From assembly GCA_030528525.1 (NCBI GenBank), contig JAUMYT010000009.1, positions 40,545 through 104,544 of the forward strand: a DNA stretch of 64,000 bases, written 5' to 3'. The translations under genes and the position numbers were made by a program. Within the stretch, counting starts at the first letter, position 1, and each line of letters begins with the position of its first letter. The notes beneath the pieces are model-generated. The model made no database searches. It had not been told where the DNA came from and was given only the letters and a program-made list of their open reading frames with translations. Origin of the DNA: Pasteurellaceae bacterium. Its GTDB lineage: Bacteria; Pseudomonadota; Gammaproteobacteria; Enterobacterales; Pasteurellaceae. Of this stretch, positions 36,834 to 47,638 are shown piece after piece.

Positions 36834-38165
36834 TTAGCGATTATACTGATCAATCACATTCGCTTGGACTTCCGCACCTTTATCGTTGATCGCTTGCCAT
36901 TGTGGGTAAACGGCTTGGTTGTCTTGGCTTGCCATACCGAGTTTGACTGCTTGATCGACAATGATCCGAGCCACATCAAAATGTTGTGAATTTGGGTATT
37001 TCGCTAGTTGCTCTCGTAAAATTTCGCCGAGATCTAACCGCTTGTTCTGCTCACGGAATGGGGCAAGGTGGGCTTGCATCAGAGCGACAATCTGCTCTTG
37101 CACTTGGGAAAGGGATTCATATTCCAACTCGCTCGGCAGTTCGCCTACGGCTTCGGCTTCGTTGAGTTCCGTTTCATCATCACGCAGATCGAGCAAGCTG
37201 TCCGCTTTGGCGGTGTAAAGTAGCCACGGGGCATCAAAATAGCCTTGAATGGATTGGCGTAAACGCTGCCCGAACACACGATTTTTGTCCATATCGATCG
37301 CGGTACGGATAAACTTGTGCACGTGGCGATCGTAGCCAATCCAAAGGTCAATCGCTTGTTGTCCCCAGCTGATAATGCGGTCAAGTTTATTTTGCAGATT
37401 GACGACCAAATCATCGACAAAATCCAAATCATTGCGACCAATCAAACAGCTCTGAATACGCAATAATTGGGCTTGGAGCTTGTCGCCTGCGGCATTGAGC
37501 GTATCTTGTAACTCTCGCAAATTGCCCGAAGTTTCATCAAGTAATTGTTGGCAAGTGGCAATCGCATCGTGCCAGTTTTGGCTAAGTAAGGCAGCAATTC
37601 GCTCACGGATTTGTTGCTGATTTTCGTCCATCATTCGTTGCGAAAGATCGATGCTATCAAAAATTTCTGCCACCGAATATTTGAGCGGGGCGAACACTTG
37701 ATTTCGCCAAAAACGCTCATCGCCGTCTTCTTCCGCAGCGGTGGAGGCTCGCTGAATTTCGTCCGCCACAATCGAGAGCTGAATGGAAAGACGTAAGGTC
37801 GAAAACTCACGCTGCCGCACATAATAATCCGCCACGCCCACGCCCAGCGGTGTTAAGCGATAAATCGCCAAACCTTCGGTAAATTCGCTACTGAAACGGT
37901 TGAGAAAACGCTGACGTACCAAATCGTTGATCGCATTGTTAGCACGCTGTTGCAAGGTAGAATCGGCTTGCTCAAACACGTTTGAGACGTGACGGAAAAG
38001 ATCCTGCAAATCGCTTTCGAGCAATTCGCCGTCGGTGCGTTCATTGTTGTAAAGGGAAATCGCCAGTAAAAAAGCGAGGCGGTCGGTGGAAAGGGATAGT
38101 GAAAATTCGCGATCTTTTGTCCACGAAATCAGTTCAGGTAACGTTTGTGCCAATTCATTCTGCAT
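36834..38165 (-). CDS. mukF: Chromosome condensin subunit MukF
   Basis: The kleisin of MukBEF, linking the two MukB heads and binding MukE. The 443-residue protein is collinear with E. coli MukF: an N-terminal winged helix dimerisation domain ([39 protein letters not shown] segment), a helical middle ([41 protein letters not shown]) and the C-terminal MukB-binding winged helix ([16 protein letters not shown]). I chose ATG 38165 (MQNELAQ), which aligns with the family; ATG 38174 is three codons upstream. The stop is followed not by mukE but by the DUF1016 gene. Confidence 0.96.
   Translation of the reverse strand: MQNELAQTLPELISWTKDREFSLSLSTDRLAFLLAISLYNNERTDGELLESDLQDLFRHVSNVFEQADSTLQQRANNAINDLVRQRFLNRFSSEFTEGLAIYRLTPLGVGVADYYVRQREFSTLRLSIQLSIVADEIQRASTAAEEDGDERFWRNQVFAPLKYSVAEIFDSIDLSQRMMDENQQQIRERIAALLSQNWHDAIATCQQLLDETSGNLRELQDTLNAAGDKLQAQLLRIQSCLIGRNDLDFVDDLVVNLQNKLDRIISWGQQAIDLWIGYDRHVHKFIRTAIDMDKNRVFGQRLRQSIQGYFDAPWLLYTAKADSLLDLRDDETELNEAEAVGELPSELEYESLSQVQEQIVALMQAHLAPFREQNKRLDLGEILREQLAKYPNSQHFDVARIIVDQAVKLGMASQDNQAVYPQWQAINDKGAEVQANVIDQYNR
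37037..37045 (-). repeat. ACAAGCGGT uptake-signal core in mukF (reverse)
   Basis: ACCGCTTGT on the plus strand, in frame in the C-terminal part of mukF. Confidence 0.65.
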
Positions 38166-38234
38166 AGGGAACATTCACTATTGATGATAAAAAATAGGGC
38201 GTATTGTACCTTAAATCCAGCGGAATGGGAAAAG

Positions 38235-38291
38235 ACAAGGGGGTGAGAAAAGGAGAAATTTTGCAAAATCTGTACCATTCTCACCCCCTTG
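38235..38291. repeat. Complete palindromic pair of the CAAGGGGG/TTTGCAAA motif (copies 10 and 11)
   Basis: The left arm ACAAGGGGGTGAGAAAAG leads through TTTTGCAAAA (38259-38268) to the right arm TTCTCACCCCCTTG. The whole 57 bases form an inverted repeat with a palindromic centre. It lies in the gap between rimK (3' end at 38304) and mukF (start 38165), so it may act as the terminator of the trpR-mtgA-rimK transcript. Confidence 0.9.
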
Positions 38292-38303
38292 CAAGAAAAA
38301 AAG

Positions 38304-39212
38304 TTATGTGGATCTTTTCAGCATCAGATAGTCGATCATCTGCTCTGCAATAGGCTCACCACTGACTTTTTCGATCATTTCTAAACCTGGGCTGGCGTTG
38401 ACTTCAAGCACAAGCAAACCATTTTCCGAACGAATCAAATCAACCCCAGCAACGTCTAGCCCAAGGGCTTGAGTCGCTTTAACGGCAAGTTGCTGTTCTG
38501 CGTCGGTTAAGATGATGTTTTTTGCACTGCCACCTTGATGAATATTGGCTCGAAACTCGCCTTCTGTTCCTTGACGTTGCATTGTGGCAACCACTCGGTT
38601 GCCAATCACAAAGGCTCGAATATCTTGCCCTTTAGCTTCTAGCACAAACTGTTGTGTAAGAGTGTTGATCTTGGCGACATTGAGCGTGTCAAGTAAACTG
38701 ATTGCATTACTTTGATTCTCACTTAACATCACACCCACCCCTTGCGATCCCGATAAGGTTTTTATGATGATCGGATAAGAAAAAGGCGATACACGATTAA
38801 GCGAGTTCACTAACTCACCCGCTATCACGGTATTTGGCACTGGGATACCTGCCGCAGCAAGACATTGCAAGCTTTGCCATTTGTTTCGAGCCAATCGGAA
38901 ACTGTGTGCGTTGTTCAATACAGGTACGCCTTGCAATTCAAAATGATGTAATACTTGACAGCCGATTTCGGTACTCGCTGTGCCAAAACGGGGGATAATG
39001 CCATCATAATCAGGTAATTTGTGCACGTTGGAACAACTTTTGTCAAATTTCTCACCAAATTGATAATAACTGTGAAATCTGCCCTGTTCTAAGCCTAATA
39101 AAAAGCGATTAGGGTCAAGAATATCCAACTGATGACCTAATTTCTCCGCCGCCATTTTTAACCGCTCACAACTATACAGTCTTGGCTCTCGGCATAGCAT
39201 TAACCACTTCAT
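38304..39212 (-). CDS. rimK: RimK-family ATP-grasp ligase (ribosomal protein S6 glutamylase)
   Basis: ATP-grasp enzyme of the RimK family; E. coli RimK adds glutamates to the C-terminus of ribosomal protein S6. The 302-residue protein has the N-terminal RimK domain (MKWLMLCREPRLYSCERLK, PDYDGIIPRFG), the ATP-grasp core (RNKWQSLQCLAAAGIPVPNT, PIIIKTLSGSQGVGV, with the Lys and Gly-loop) and the metal-binding end LLVLEVNASPGLEMIEKVSG. The start is ATG 39212, overlapping the mtgA stop by four bases (ATGA). An open frame extends upstream but lies wholly inside mtgA. Substrate in this organism is inferred from family. Confidence 0.9.
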   Translation of the reverse strand: MKWLMLCREPRLYSCERLKMAAEKLGHQLDILDPNRFLLGLEQGRFHSYYQFGEKFDKSCSNVHKLPDYDGIIPRFGTASTEIGCQVLHHFELQGVPVLNNAHSFRLARNKWQSLQCLAAAGIPVPNTVIAGELVNSLNRVSPFSYPIIIKTLSGSQGVGVMLSENQSNAISLLDTLNVAKINTLTQQFVLEAKGQDIRAFVIGNRVVATMQRQGTEGEFRANIHQGGSAKNIILTDAEQQLAVKATQALGLDVAGVDLIRSENGLLVLEVNASPGLEMIEKVSGEPIAEQMIDYLMLKRST

Positions 39213-39976
39213 TTTAATTTCTCTAAATAATGCACACCGCCTAAATTGTGCATTTGTCGTATAATCCATTGCTGACGTTTTCGCATTGTCAGGTTAGGCT
39301 GATTAACTTGATAGATAAACGGATTGGGCAATGAAGCCGCTAATAATGCTGCTTCTTGCTGAGTTAAGTGCTTTGCCGATTTATTGAAATAATGCTTAGC
39401 CGCTGCTTCGACACCAAAAATCCCCCGTCCAAATTCGGCAATATTCAGATAGATTTCCAATATCCGTTGTTTACTCCAAAGGCTTTCGATTAAGAGCGTC
39501 AAAGGCACTTCTAGCCCTTTTCGAACCCAACTCGTACCGTGCCAAAGATACAAATTTTTGACGGTTTGTTGTGAAATGGTCGATGCCCCGATGGGTTTCC
39601 TGTTAGATTTAGCATTGCGTTTAAATGCGGCAAAAATAGCGTCTATATCTAAGCCAAAATGCTGATCAAAAAGCTGATCTTCCCCTGCAATTACGGCCAT
39701 TTGCATGTGTAATGAAATGTCCTGCAAGCTGATCCAATCATACCGAATACGATAATCACTCTGCCAAATATTTTCCATTTTCTTCTGTACCATATAGGCC
39801 GAAAAAGGCACGGGAATCACCGCAAAAATCAGGGTCAGGCATAGGTAAAAATTCGCAATCGCAAAGCCTAGCCGGCTTGTTGCAAACCATAACCAACCAC
39901 GCAAAGACGCAACGTTAGTTGGTATAAAAAATCGGCGTAATAAGCCCTTTCGTCGACTTTTTTTACGCTTCGCCAT
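39209..39976 (-). CDS. mtgA: Monofunctional biosynthetic peptidoglycan transglycosylase
   Basis: Polymerises lipid II glycan strands in the periplasm, anchored in the inner membrane. The 255-residue protein has one N-terminal membrane segment (LGFAIANFYLCLTLIFAVIPVPF) and a GT51 domain. The domain carries motif 1 AVIAGEDQLFDQHFGLD (catalytic Glu in GED), motif 2 GASTISQQTVKNLYLW, motif 3 RKGLEVPLTLLIESLWSKQRILEIYLN and the following FGRGIFGVEAAAKHYF. The start overlaps the trpR end by 14 bases and the stop overlaps the rimK start, so trpR-mtgA-rimK is one operon. Confidence 0.96.
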   Translation of the reverse strand: MAKRKKSRRKGLLRRFFIPTNVASLRGWLWFATSRLGFAIANFYLCLTLIFAVIPVPFSAYMVQKKMENIWQSDYRIRYDWISLQDISLHMQMAVIAGEDQLFDQHFGLDIDAIFAAFKRNAKSNRKPIGASTISQQTVKNLYLWHGTSWVRKGLEVPLTLLIESLWSKQRILEIYLNIAEFGRGIFGVEAAAKHYFNKSAKHLTQQEAALLAASLPNPFIYQVNQPNLTMRKRQQWIIRQMHNLGGVHYLEKLK

Positions 39977-40271
39977 TTAATTTTCGGTGGATCCATTGAC
40001 GAATGTCAGGATCTAACGCTTTTAACATATTTGAACCACGAGTAATGGTCGCGGCACTGGTCGTCAATTGTTGTTGAATCTCTCGTTGCGTGATATCTTT
40101 ATCCAATAACAAACGAATAATTTGTACACGCAATCCCAATGAATTTTTTTCATCTAATGTCAACAATGCTGAAAGCAATTCTTCTTCCCGATTTTCCATG
40201 ACAGCTTGACGCAATAAGGTGAGCACTTGTTTCCATTCGTTGGAATTACGTTGTTGATAAAGATCTTTCAT
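39963..40271 (-). CDS. trpR: Trp operon repressor
   Basis: Tryptophan-activated repressor of trp and aro genes. The 102-residue helical protein carries the TrpR helix-turn-helix: ITQREIQQQLTTSAATITRGSNMLKALDP, with TRGSN the recognition-helix hallmark. It also has LGLRVQIIRLLLDKD, the corepressor-binding helix with its conserved Arg. First gene of an overlapping trpR-mtgA-rimK operon, an arrangement known from other Pasteurellaceae. I see no convincing operator in its own promoter region. Confidence 0.96.
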   Translation of the reverse strand: MKDLYQQRNSNEWKQVLTLLRQAVMENREEELLSALLTLDEKNSLGLRVQIIRLLLDKDITQREIQQQLTTSAATITRGSNMLKALDPDIRQWIHRKLNGEA

Positions 40272-40308
40272 TTTTTGCTCCTATTCAAGACACTCAAGCA
40301 AAATGAGA

Positions 40309-40341
40309 TTTGCAAAATCCTCGCAAATCTCACCCCCTTGC
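40309..40341 (-). repeat. CAAGGGGG/TTTGCAAA motif copy 12 (lolA-trpR gap)
   Basis: TTTGCAAAATCCTCGCA then AATCTCACCCCCTTGC. It lies in the 72-base gap immediately after lolA and before trpR, a 3'-end position for lolA. Confidence 0.85.
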
Positions 40342-40343
40342 CT

Positions 40344-40997
40344 TTATCTTTTCCGGTTTCTTTGATCGTCTAACTCCACCCCATTAGGCAGAATAAATTG
40401 AAATTGCACATCAGGGATTTTCAACACATCGATATTTTTCAAGATATACAAGTTACTTTGTCCATCACGCTCAATGAGGCTAAATCCTTTTAGCACCCCA
40501 TTGTTATCAATCCGGATATTAAATTGCCGAATCGCACTTTTCTTTGATTTTGGTTTTAAGGTAAAACTATCCATATCTTGCACCACATCATATTCTGACC
40601 AAAGGTGCGAGGCATTACTGGTTAACAGCACAAATGGTGTATCATTTACCGCTTCGTTCACCCAATTCGCCGTGACTTGAGCGACAAAGGGATCATAAAA
40701 CCACAATGTTTGACCATCAGAAATCATCACATTTTCTTGCGGACTATAGGTTTCCATTCGAAAAAGATTTGGGCGTTTTACCTGAAATTTGCCTTGCCCT
40801 TCTTGAATCACGTGCCCTTTGTTGGAACGGACAACTTGTTCAAAATCCGCACTATATTGAGTAGCCAAGGTTAAGCGTTGTTGTAAATTCATCACCGCTT
40901 GGGTATTCGCTAAACTGATTTGGCTCACTAGCAGGAGTAAGGTGGTAAAAATAGATACTCCCCACATTCTACATAATTTCTGTTTCACAACGTGCAT
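40344..40997 (-). CDS. lolA: Outer-membrane lipoprotein carrier LolA
   Basis: Periplasmic chaperone that takes lipoproteins from LolCDE to LolB. The 217-residue precursor has a signal peptide (to about [11 protein letters not shown]) and the LolA half-barrel: [52 protein letters not shown] (the conserved Y-D-P segment) and [21 protein letters not shown]. The start is ATG 40997 just after a GGAAC-type site. The gene is followed by one dispersed-motif copy and trpR. Confidence 0.94.
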   Translation of the reverse strand: MHVVKQKLCRMWGVSIFTTLLLLVSQISLANTQAVMNLQQRLTLATQYSADFEQVVRSNKGHVIQEGQGKFQVKRPNLFRMETYSPQENVMISDGQTLWFYDPFVAQVTANWVNEAVNDTPFVLLTSNASHLWSEYDVVQDMDSFTLKPKSKKSAIRQFNIRIDNNGVLKGFSLIERDGQSNLYILKNIDVLKIPDVQFQFILPNGVELDDQRNRKR

Positions 40998-41079
40998 ATG
41001 TTCCTTCTTAAAAGATAGCTGTAATAGTTCACATAGAGTATGAATAAACTGAAAAGTTCCCTTCTCTTACGTCTTTTTA

Positions 41080-41205
41080 TCAAAAACGAATCCCCGTCCC
41101 CACGCCGAATCCAATCCCACTTGAACCACCCGTCGCTTGAATACTGCCACCGAGAGTGCAACTCGCCAAACAAATAATCACACAAAACATCATCAATTTT
41201 TTCAT
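41080..41205 (-). CDS. Small lipoprotein, 41 residues
   Basis: A short gene with an AAAAAGGAAT ribosome site and ATG at 41205. The protein starts MKKLMMFCVIICLASCTLGG, a signal peptide ending in the lipobox L-A-S-C with a following Thr. It then has only about 25 residues rich in Gly and Ser, ending GIGFGVGTGIRF. Lipidation at Cys16 is likely, and without Asp at +2 it would be sorted to the outer membrane. The glycine-rich tail resembles small Pasteurellaceae and enterobacterial lipoproteins of unknown role. The open frame extends upstream to 41283, but that part lacks a ribosome site. Possible roles cannot be read from sequence. Confidence 0.65.
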   Translation of the reverse strand: MKKLMMFCVIICLASCTLGGSIQATGGSSGIGFGVGTGIRF

Positions 41206-41295
41206 TTCTATTCCTTTTTGTCCTAATTTCATGTACCGTTTACACATTACGAATGCGCTAAGTTTAAATAGACTTCTACACATTTAAAAGAGGTA

Positions 41296-41865
41296 ATGAT
41301 GAAATTTTTAGCCACTTTAGGATTATTTCTACTCACACTTTCCCAGTTCGCCCAAGCTGGGCTCCTTTCTATCCATGAAAAAGAGATAAATCACTATTTA
41401 GCTAACCAATTAGCGAAGAAAGTCCCCTTGCAAGATCGGGTTGGGTTGCCACCGTTTTTTCAACTGGATTATCGCCTACACCAATTGGCCACCCAAATTG
41501 GACGCAACGACGAAAACCGAGTAGAAATCGCAGGCGTGATTGATGGTCTCTTAACCCTTAAAAGCAAAAATTACGACATCAAACTCACCTTAAATTTAGA
41601 TACGATACCCCATTACGAACCAGAACAAGGAGCCCTTTTTCTGAAGGATGTGCGTCTTAATCAGTGGTCGATCTCCCCTGAAAAATATCAACGGGAACTC
41701 CAGCCGTTTATTGCACCGATTGCCCAAGGCATTGCTCACCTGCTCAACCGCCAACCCGTGTATACCTTAGATGAAAACCAACTGAAAGAGGCGATGGTCA
41801 AAAAATTTGGCAAACGAATTGTAGTAGAACCAGGAATAATCCGCCTAGAAACCAGCCTATTTTAA
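41296..41865 (+). CDS. DUF1439 (YceB-like) exported protein
   Basis: A 189-residue exported protein of the DUF1439 family, whose E. coli member YceB is an outer-membrane lipoprotein of unknown function. A signal peptide (MKFLATLGLFLLTLSQFAQA) is followed by LLSIHEKEINHYLANQL, then a beta-rich body (VEIAGVIDGLLTLKSKNYDIKL) and FKGKRIVVEPG-like end (KKFGKRIVVEPGIIRLE). Unlike YceB there is no cysteine at the cleavage site, so it is probably a soluble periplasmic protein. GAGG lies upstream of two consecutive ATG codons (41296, 41299). Upstream of asnS, separated by a hairpin. Confidence 0.85.
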   Translation: MMKFLATLGLFLLTLSQFAQAGLLSIHEKEINHYLANQLAKKVPLQDRVGLPPFFQLDYRLHQLATQIGRNDENRVEIAGVIDGLLTLKSKNYDIKLTLNLDTIPHYEPEQGALFLKDVRLNQWSISPEKYQRELQPFIAPIAQGIAHLLNRQPVYTLDENQLKEAMVKKFGKRIVVEPGIIRLETSLF

Positions 41866-41901
41866 CGCTTTAACGATCTTCATCACGGCGATTAGCAGAC
41901 C

Positions 41902-41930
41902 AGCGGGCAGGCACTATGTCTGCCCTGCTC
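41902..41930 (+). terminator. Hairpin after the DUF1439 gene
   Basis: AGCGGGCAG pairs with CTGCCCTGCT (one bulge), followed by CCAATTTT. The T run overlaps the next dispersed-motif copy. Confidence 0.5.
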
Positions 41931-41933
41931 CAA

Positions 41934-41967
41934 TTTTGCAAAAACGTCTCTGTGCTCACCCCCTTGT
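41934..41967 (-). repeat. CAAGGGGG/TTTGCAAA motif copy 13 (before asnS)
   Basis: TTTTGCAAAAACGTCTCTG then TGCTCACCCCCTTGT, full length, between a hairpin and the asnS promoter region. Confidence 0.85.
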
Positions 41968-42057
41968 ATTGCCTTTTTTCCTAGCTTTCCACCTTGAACT
42001 TCCTTATAATTCACCGTCTTTTTAATTAGAAATCTTACCCCATTCAAAGGAAAATTT

Positions 42058-43461
42058 ATGTCCAAATTCCCTACAATTTCGGAAATTCTCTCTGGCAAAG
42101 TGGCCGTGGGCGAAGACGTTTCCGTGCGTGGTTGGGTGCGTACCCGCCGTGATTCTAAAGCAGGTTTATCTTTTTTGAGCGTCTATGACGGCTCGTGTTT
42201 TGACCCAATCCAAGCGATTGTAAATAACGATATTGCCAATTATGAAGATGAAGTATTGCGTTTAACCGCAGGCTGTTCCGTGATTGTAACCGGGACGATT
42301 GTGGAATCGCCAGCGGAAGGTCAAGCCGTTGAATTACAAGCAAAAAATGTGGAAGTCGTGGGTTGGGTGGAAGATCCCGACACTTACCCAATGGCAGCCA
42401 AACGCCACTCTATCGAATATTTGCGTGAAGTGGCACACTTACGCCCACGCACTAACTTGATCGGGGCGGTGGCACGTGTTCGCCACTGCTTGGCGCAAGC
42501 GATTCATCGCTTCTTCCACGAGCAAGGGTTCTACTGGGTGGCTACACCGTTAATCACCGCATCAGACACCGAAGGGGCGGGCGAAATGTTCCGTGTTTCC
42601 ACCCTTGATTTGGAAAACTTACCACGTGGCGAAAACGGCAAAGTAGACTTCAGCGAAGATTTCTTCGGCAAAGAAGCCTTTTTGACGGTTTCAGGTCAGT
42701 TAAACGGCGAAACCTACGCCTGTGCATTGAGCAAAATTTATACCTTTGGCCCAACTTTCCGTGCGGAAAACTCCAACACCACTCGCCACTTAGCGGAATT
42801 CTGGATGGTCGAGCCTGAAATTGCCTTTGCCGATTTAGCCGATAATGCCAAATTAGCCGAAGATATGCTCAAATACGTATTCCGTGCCGTGTTAGAAGAA
42901 CGCAAAGACGATATGGCATTCTTCGCTAAACACGTGGACAGCAATGTCATCAACCGCTTAGAGCATTTCATCAACTCGCCATTTGCGCAAATTGACTACA
43001 CCGATGCGATTGATGTGTTATTGAAATCAGGTAAAAACTTCGAGTTCCCTGTGGAATGGGGGATTGACTTGTCGTCTGAACACGAGCGTTATTTAGCTGA
43101 AGAACACTTCAAATCGCCTGTGGTGGTGAAAAATTACCCGAAAGACATCAAAGCGTTCTATATGCGTTTAAATGATGATGGCAAAACCGTGGCAGCAATG
43201 GACGTTCTCGCCCCTGGTATCGGCGAAATTATCGGCGGTTCACAACGTGAAGAACGTTTAGACGTGTTAGACAAACGGATGGTCGAAATGGGCTTAAACC
43301 CTGAAGATTACTGGTGGTATCGTGATTTACGCCGTTACGGCACCGTGCCACACGCCGGTTTCGGCTTAGGTTTCGAGCGTTTGATCGTGTATGTGACAGG
43401 CTTGCAAAACATTCGTGAAGTGATCCCATTCCCACGTGCCCCACGCAATGCGAATTTCTAA
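42058..43461 (+). CDS. asnS: Asparaginyl-tRNA synthetase
   Basis: Class IIb aminoacyl-tRNA synthetase charging tRNA-Asn. The 467-residue protein has an N-terminal OB-fold anticodon-binding domain ([26 protein letters not shown]) and a class II catalytic domain. Motif 1 lies around [20 protein letters not shown], motif 2 is [22 protein letters not shown], and motif 3 is [15 protein letters not shown]. An AAAGGAAAATTT ribosome site precedes ATG 42058. Monocistronic, ending in a strong bidirectional hairpin shared with glnS. Confidence 0.97.
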   Translation: MSKFPTISEILSGKVAVGEDVSVRGWVRTRRDSKAGLSFLSVYDGSCFDPIQAIVNNDIANYEDEVLRLTAGCSVIVTGTIVESPAEGQAVELQAKNVEVVGWVEDPDTYPMAAKRHSIEYLREVAHLRPRTNLIGAVARVRHCLAQAIHRFFHEQGFYWVATPLITASDTEGAGEMFRVSTLDLENLPRGENGKVDFSEDFFGKEAFLTVSGQLNGETYACALSKIYTFGPTFRAENSNTTRHLAEFWMVEPEIAFADLADNAKLAEDMLKYVFRAVLEERKDDMAFFAKHVDSNVINRLEHFINSPFAQIDYTDAIDVLLKSGKNFEFPVEWGIDLSSEHERYLAEEHFKSPVVVKNYPKDIKAFYMRLNDDGKTVAAMDVLAPGIGEIIGGSQREERLDVLDKRMVEMGLNPEDYWWYRDLRRYGTVPHAGFGLGFERLIVYVTGLQNIREVIPFPRAPRNANF

Positions 43462-43517
43462 TCCGCATCTTGATTTTCCCTTCTGCCCAAAAGAGGAGAG
43501 TCAGATAGCGTAAAACT

Positions 43518-43553
43518 AAAAAGACCGAGTCGGATATACCACTCGGTCTTTTT
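43518..43553. terminator. Bidirectional terminator between asnS and glnS
   Basis: AAAAAGACCGAGT / ACTCGGTCTTTTT with a 10-base loop. A-runs and T-runs on both sides suit termination of convergent transcripts. Confidence 0.85.
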
Positions 43554-43576
43554 CCTTCCTTAAACCTTAATTTGCC

Positions 43577-45250
43577 TTAAGCACTAAAACCTTCTTTTAG
43601 ACTCACGGTGAGATTGAACACCAAATTATCTGGCGAGCCGTCTTTGCTGTCTAGGCAGTAGTAGCCTTCACGTTCAAATTGGTAGCCTTGTTCCGCTTTG
43701 GCGTTGGCAAGGCTTGGTTCTACAAAACCGTGTTTAACCACCAGTGAAGTCGGGTTTAGCACGCTGTTGATGTCGTCTTCCGCCCCTGGGTTTGGCACGG
43801 TAAATAAGCGGTCGTAAATGCGGAACTCCGCTGGCTTATTGTTGTTTGCCGATACCCAGTGGATCACACCTTTCACTTTGCGACCGTCAGACGGGTTTTT
43901 GCCAAGCGTTTCTGGATCGTAGGTGCAAAAAATCGTGGTAATCTTACCGCTTGCATCTTTTTCCACTCGTTCGGCTTTAATTACATAGGCATTACGTAAA
44001 CGTACTTCTTTGCCAAGCACTAAGCGTTTGTATTGCTTGTTGGCTTCTTCGCGGAAATCGGCTTCGTCAATATAAAGCTCTTTGGTAAATGGCAACTGGC
44101 GAGTGCCAAGTTCTTCACGGTTCGGGTGGTTTGGGGCGGTCAATAATTCTTCGCCTGCAAAGTTTTCAATCACAACTTTGACTGGGTTGATGACCGCCAT
44201 TGCTCGTGGAGCGTTGGTATTCAAATCATCACGAATACAGGCTTCTAACGCACTATATTCCACCACGTTGTCTTGTTTGGTCACGCCAATGCGGCGAGCA
44301 AATTCACGCAAGGACGCAGGGGTATAACCACGGCGACGTAAACCTGAAATGGTTGGCATTCGTGGATCGTTCCAGCCGTCCACGATGTTTTCTTCGACTA
44401 ATTTCAACAACTTGCGTTTAGAGGTCAGCGTGCCTTCTAAATTCAAGCGAGAAAATTCGTACTGATGTGGCAATGGGCGTTCAATCGAAATGTTGTCCAA
44501 CACCCAATCGTATAAACGGCGGTTGTCTTGGAATTCAAGTGTACAGAGCGAGTGTGTAATGCGTTCAATCGCATCGGAAATGCAGTGTGTGAAATCGTAC
44601 ATCGGATAAATGCACCATTTGTCGCCTGTTTGATGGTGTGTGGCAAATTTAATCCGATAAATAACGGGATCACGCATTACCATAAATGGCGAAGCCATAT
44701 CAATTTTGGCACGCAGACTGGCTTTGCCTTCCGCAAACTCGCCGTTTTTCATTTTTTCAAATAAGGCCAAGTTTTCTTCCACCGAGCGATCCCGATACGG
44801 GCTGTTTTTGCCAGGTTCGGTTAAAGTACCACGGTATTCACGCATTTCTTCAGGCGATAATTCATCTACATACGCCAAGCCTTTTTTGATTAGCTCAATC
44901 GCATAGCCGTAAAGTTGATCGAAATAGTCAGATGCATAACGCACTTCACCAGCCCAATCAAAGCCTAGCCATTTGACGTCTTCTTTGATAGATTCCACAT
45001 ATTCCACGTCTTCTTTCACAGGGTTGGTGTCGTCAAAACGTAGATTGCACAAGCCTTTGTAATCTTCTGCAATGCCGAAATTTAAACAAATTGCTTTAGC
45101 GTGTCCAATGTGCAGATAGCCATTTGGCTCAGGTGGGAAACGGGTGTAAACATGTTGGTGTTTACCCGAGGCAAGATCGTCATCAATGATATGGGTAATA
45201 AAGTTAGCACGCATATCGCTATGCGCTTGATTTAATAATTCGTTGCTCAT
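43577..45250 (-). CDS. glnS: Glutaminyl-tRNA synthetase
   Basis: Class I synthetase charging tRNA-Gln directly. The 557-residue protein has the HIGH motif in [18 protein letters not shown], the conserved [18 protein letters not shown], and the KMSKS-equivalent [11 protein letters not shown]. Two beta-barrel anticodon-binding domains lie in the C-terminal third ([28 protein letters not shown]). Length is equal to E. coli GlnS. Convergent with asnS. The presence of asnS and glnS together fits direct amide aminoacyl-tRNA formation. Confidence 0.97.
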   Translation of the reverse strand: MSNELLNQAHSDMRANFITHIIDDDLASGKHQHVYTRFPPEPNGYLHIGHAKAICLNFGIAEDYKGLCNLRFDDTNPVKEDVEYVESIKEDVKWLGFDWAGEVRYASDYFDQLYGYAIELIKKGLAYVDELSPEEMREYRGTLTEPGKNSPYRDRSVEENLALFEKMKNGEFAEGKASLRAKIDMASPFMVMRDPVIYRIKFATHHQTGDKWCIYPMYDFTHCISDAIERITHSLCTLEFQDNRRLYDWVLDNISIERPLPHQYEFSRLNLEGTLTSKRKLLKLVEENIVDGWNDPRMPTISGLRRRGYTPASLREFARRIGVTKQDNVVEYSALEACIRDDLNTNAPRAMAVINPVKVVIENFAGEELLTAPNHPNREELGTRQLPFTKELYIDEADFREEANKQYKRLVLGKEVRLRNAYVIKAERVEKDASGKITTIFCTYDPETLGKNPSDGRKVKGVIHWVSANNNKPAEFRIYDRLFTVPNPGAEDDINSVLNPTSLVVKHGFVEPSLANAKAEQGYQFEREGYYCLDSKDGSPDNLVFNLTVSLKEGFSA

Positions 45251-45385
45251 GGTTCTCTCATTTTTACGGAAAAATTAGGCGGTATTTTACACCTTATTCG
45301 CCACAACGGAAAGAATGAATCGATCGGCATATCGTGTGCCCAATTGCAGAATCTCCATTACCTAAATTCGATCGTATAGAAAAGA

Positions 45386-45409
45386 AAACCAGCCGGTGAA
45401 GGCTGGTTT
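45386..45409 (-). terminator. Terminator of the adhesin gene
   Basis: On the minus strand AAACCAGCC / GGCTGGTTT with a six-base loop, followed by TCTTTTC. It lies 35 bases after the adhesin stop. Confidence 0.8.
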
Positions 45410-45444
45410 GAGACTAGAGAGATTTAGACTATAGCGAACGGCGA

Positions 45445-47337
<1,893 letters not shown>

Positions 47338-47378
47338 AATGACTCCTAAGTCGTAAGTTAAGAAAAAATATAGACAAG

Positions 47379-47407
47379 AATATAGTTTAAACAGCTGTAA
47401 GCTGTAA
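47379..47407 (-). promoter_or_regulatory. Candidate adhesin promoter built on a heptanucleotide repeat
   Basis: On the minus strand TTACAG (47407-47402), 17-base spacer, TATATT (47384-47379). The -35 element lies inside three tandem heptamers AGCTGTA (47393-47413, plus a further AGC). Confidence 0.55.
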
Positions 47408-47560
47408 GCTGTAAGCCAAGTAATTCTACTTAACTTTGCAAAAAACAGCAATACGCCAAAATGAAAAGCGAGGCCATATGCTGTTACAGCATTGTCTATT
47501 TGTTTCACGTTGGTTTTTGGGGTGAATACGGTATTCGGTGAGGTGGAGGGTGCATTTAGA

Positions 47561-47594
47561 TTTTGCCGTTTCTTGCACTTTCTCCCCCCCTTGT
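47561..47594 (-). repeat. CAAGGGGG/TTTGCAAA motif copy 14 (adhesin-transporter gap)
   Basis: TTTTGCCGTTTCTTGCAC then TTTCTCCCCCCCTTGT. The TTTGCAAA half is weak. It lies 45 bases after the transporter stop, and upstream of the adhesin promoter. Confidence 0.6.
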
Positions 47595-47638
47595 GCCTCT
47601 ATTTTATGGTTTCATTGTTCAGGCGTTGCCTTTCGCGA

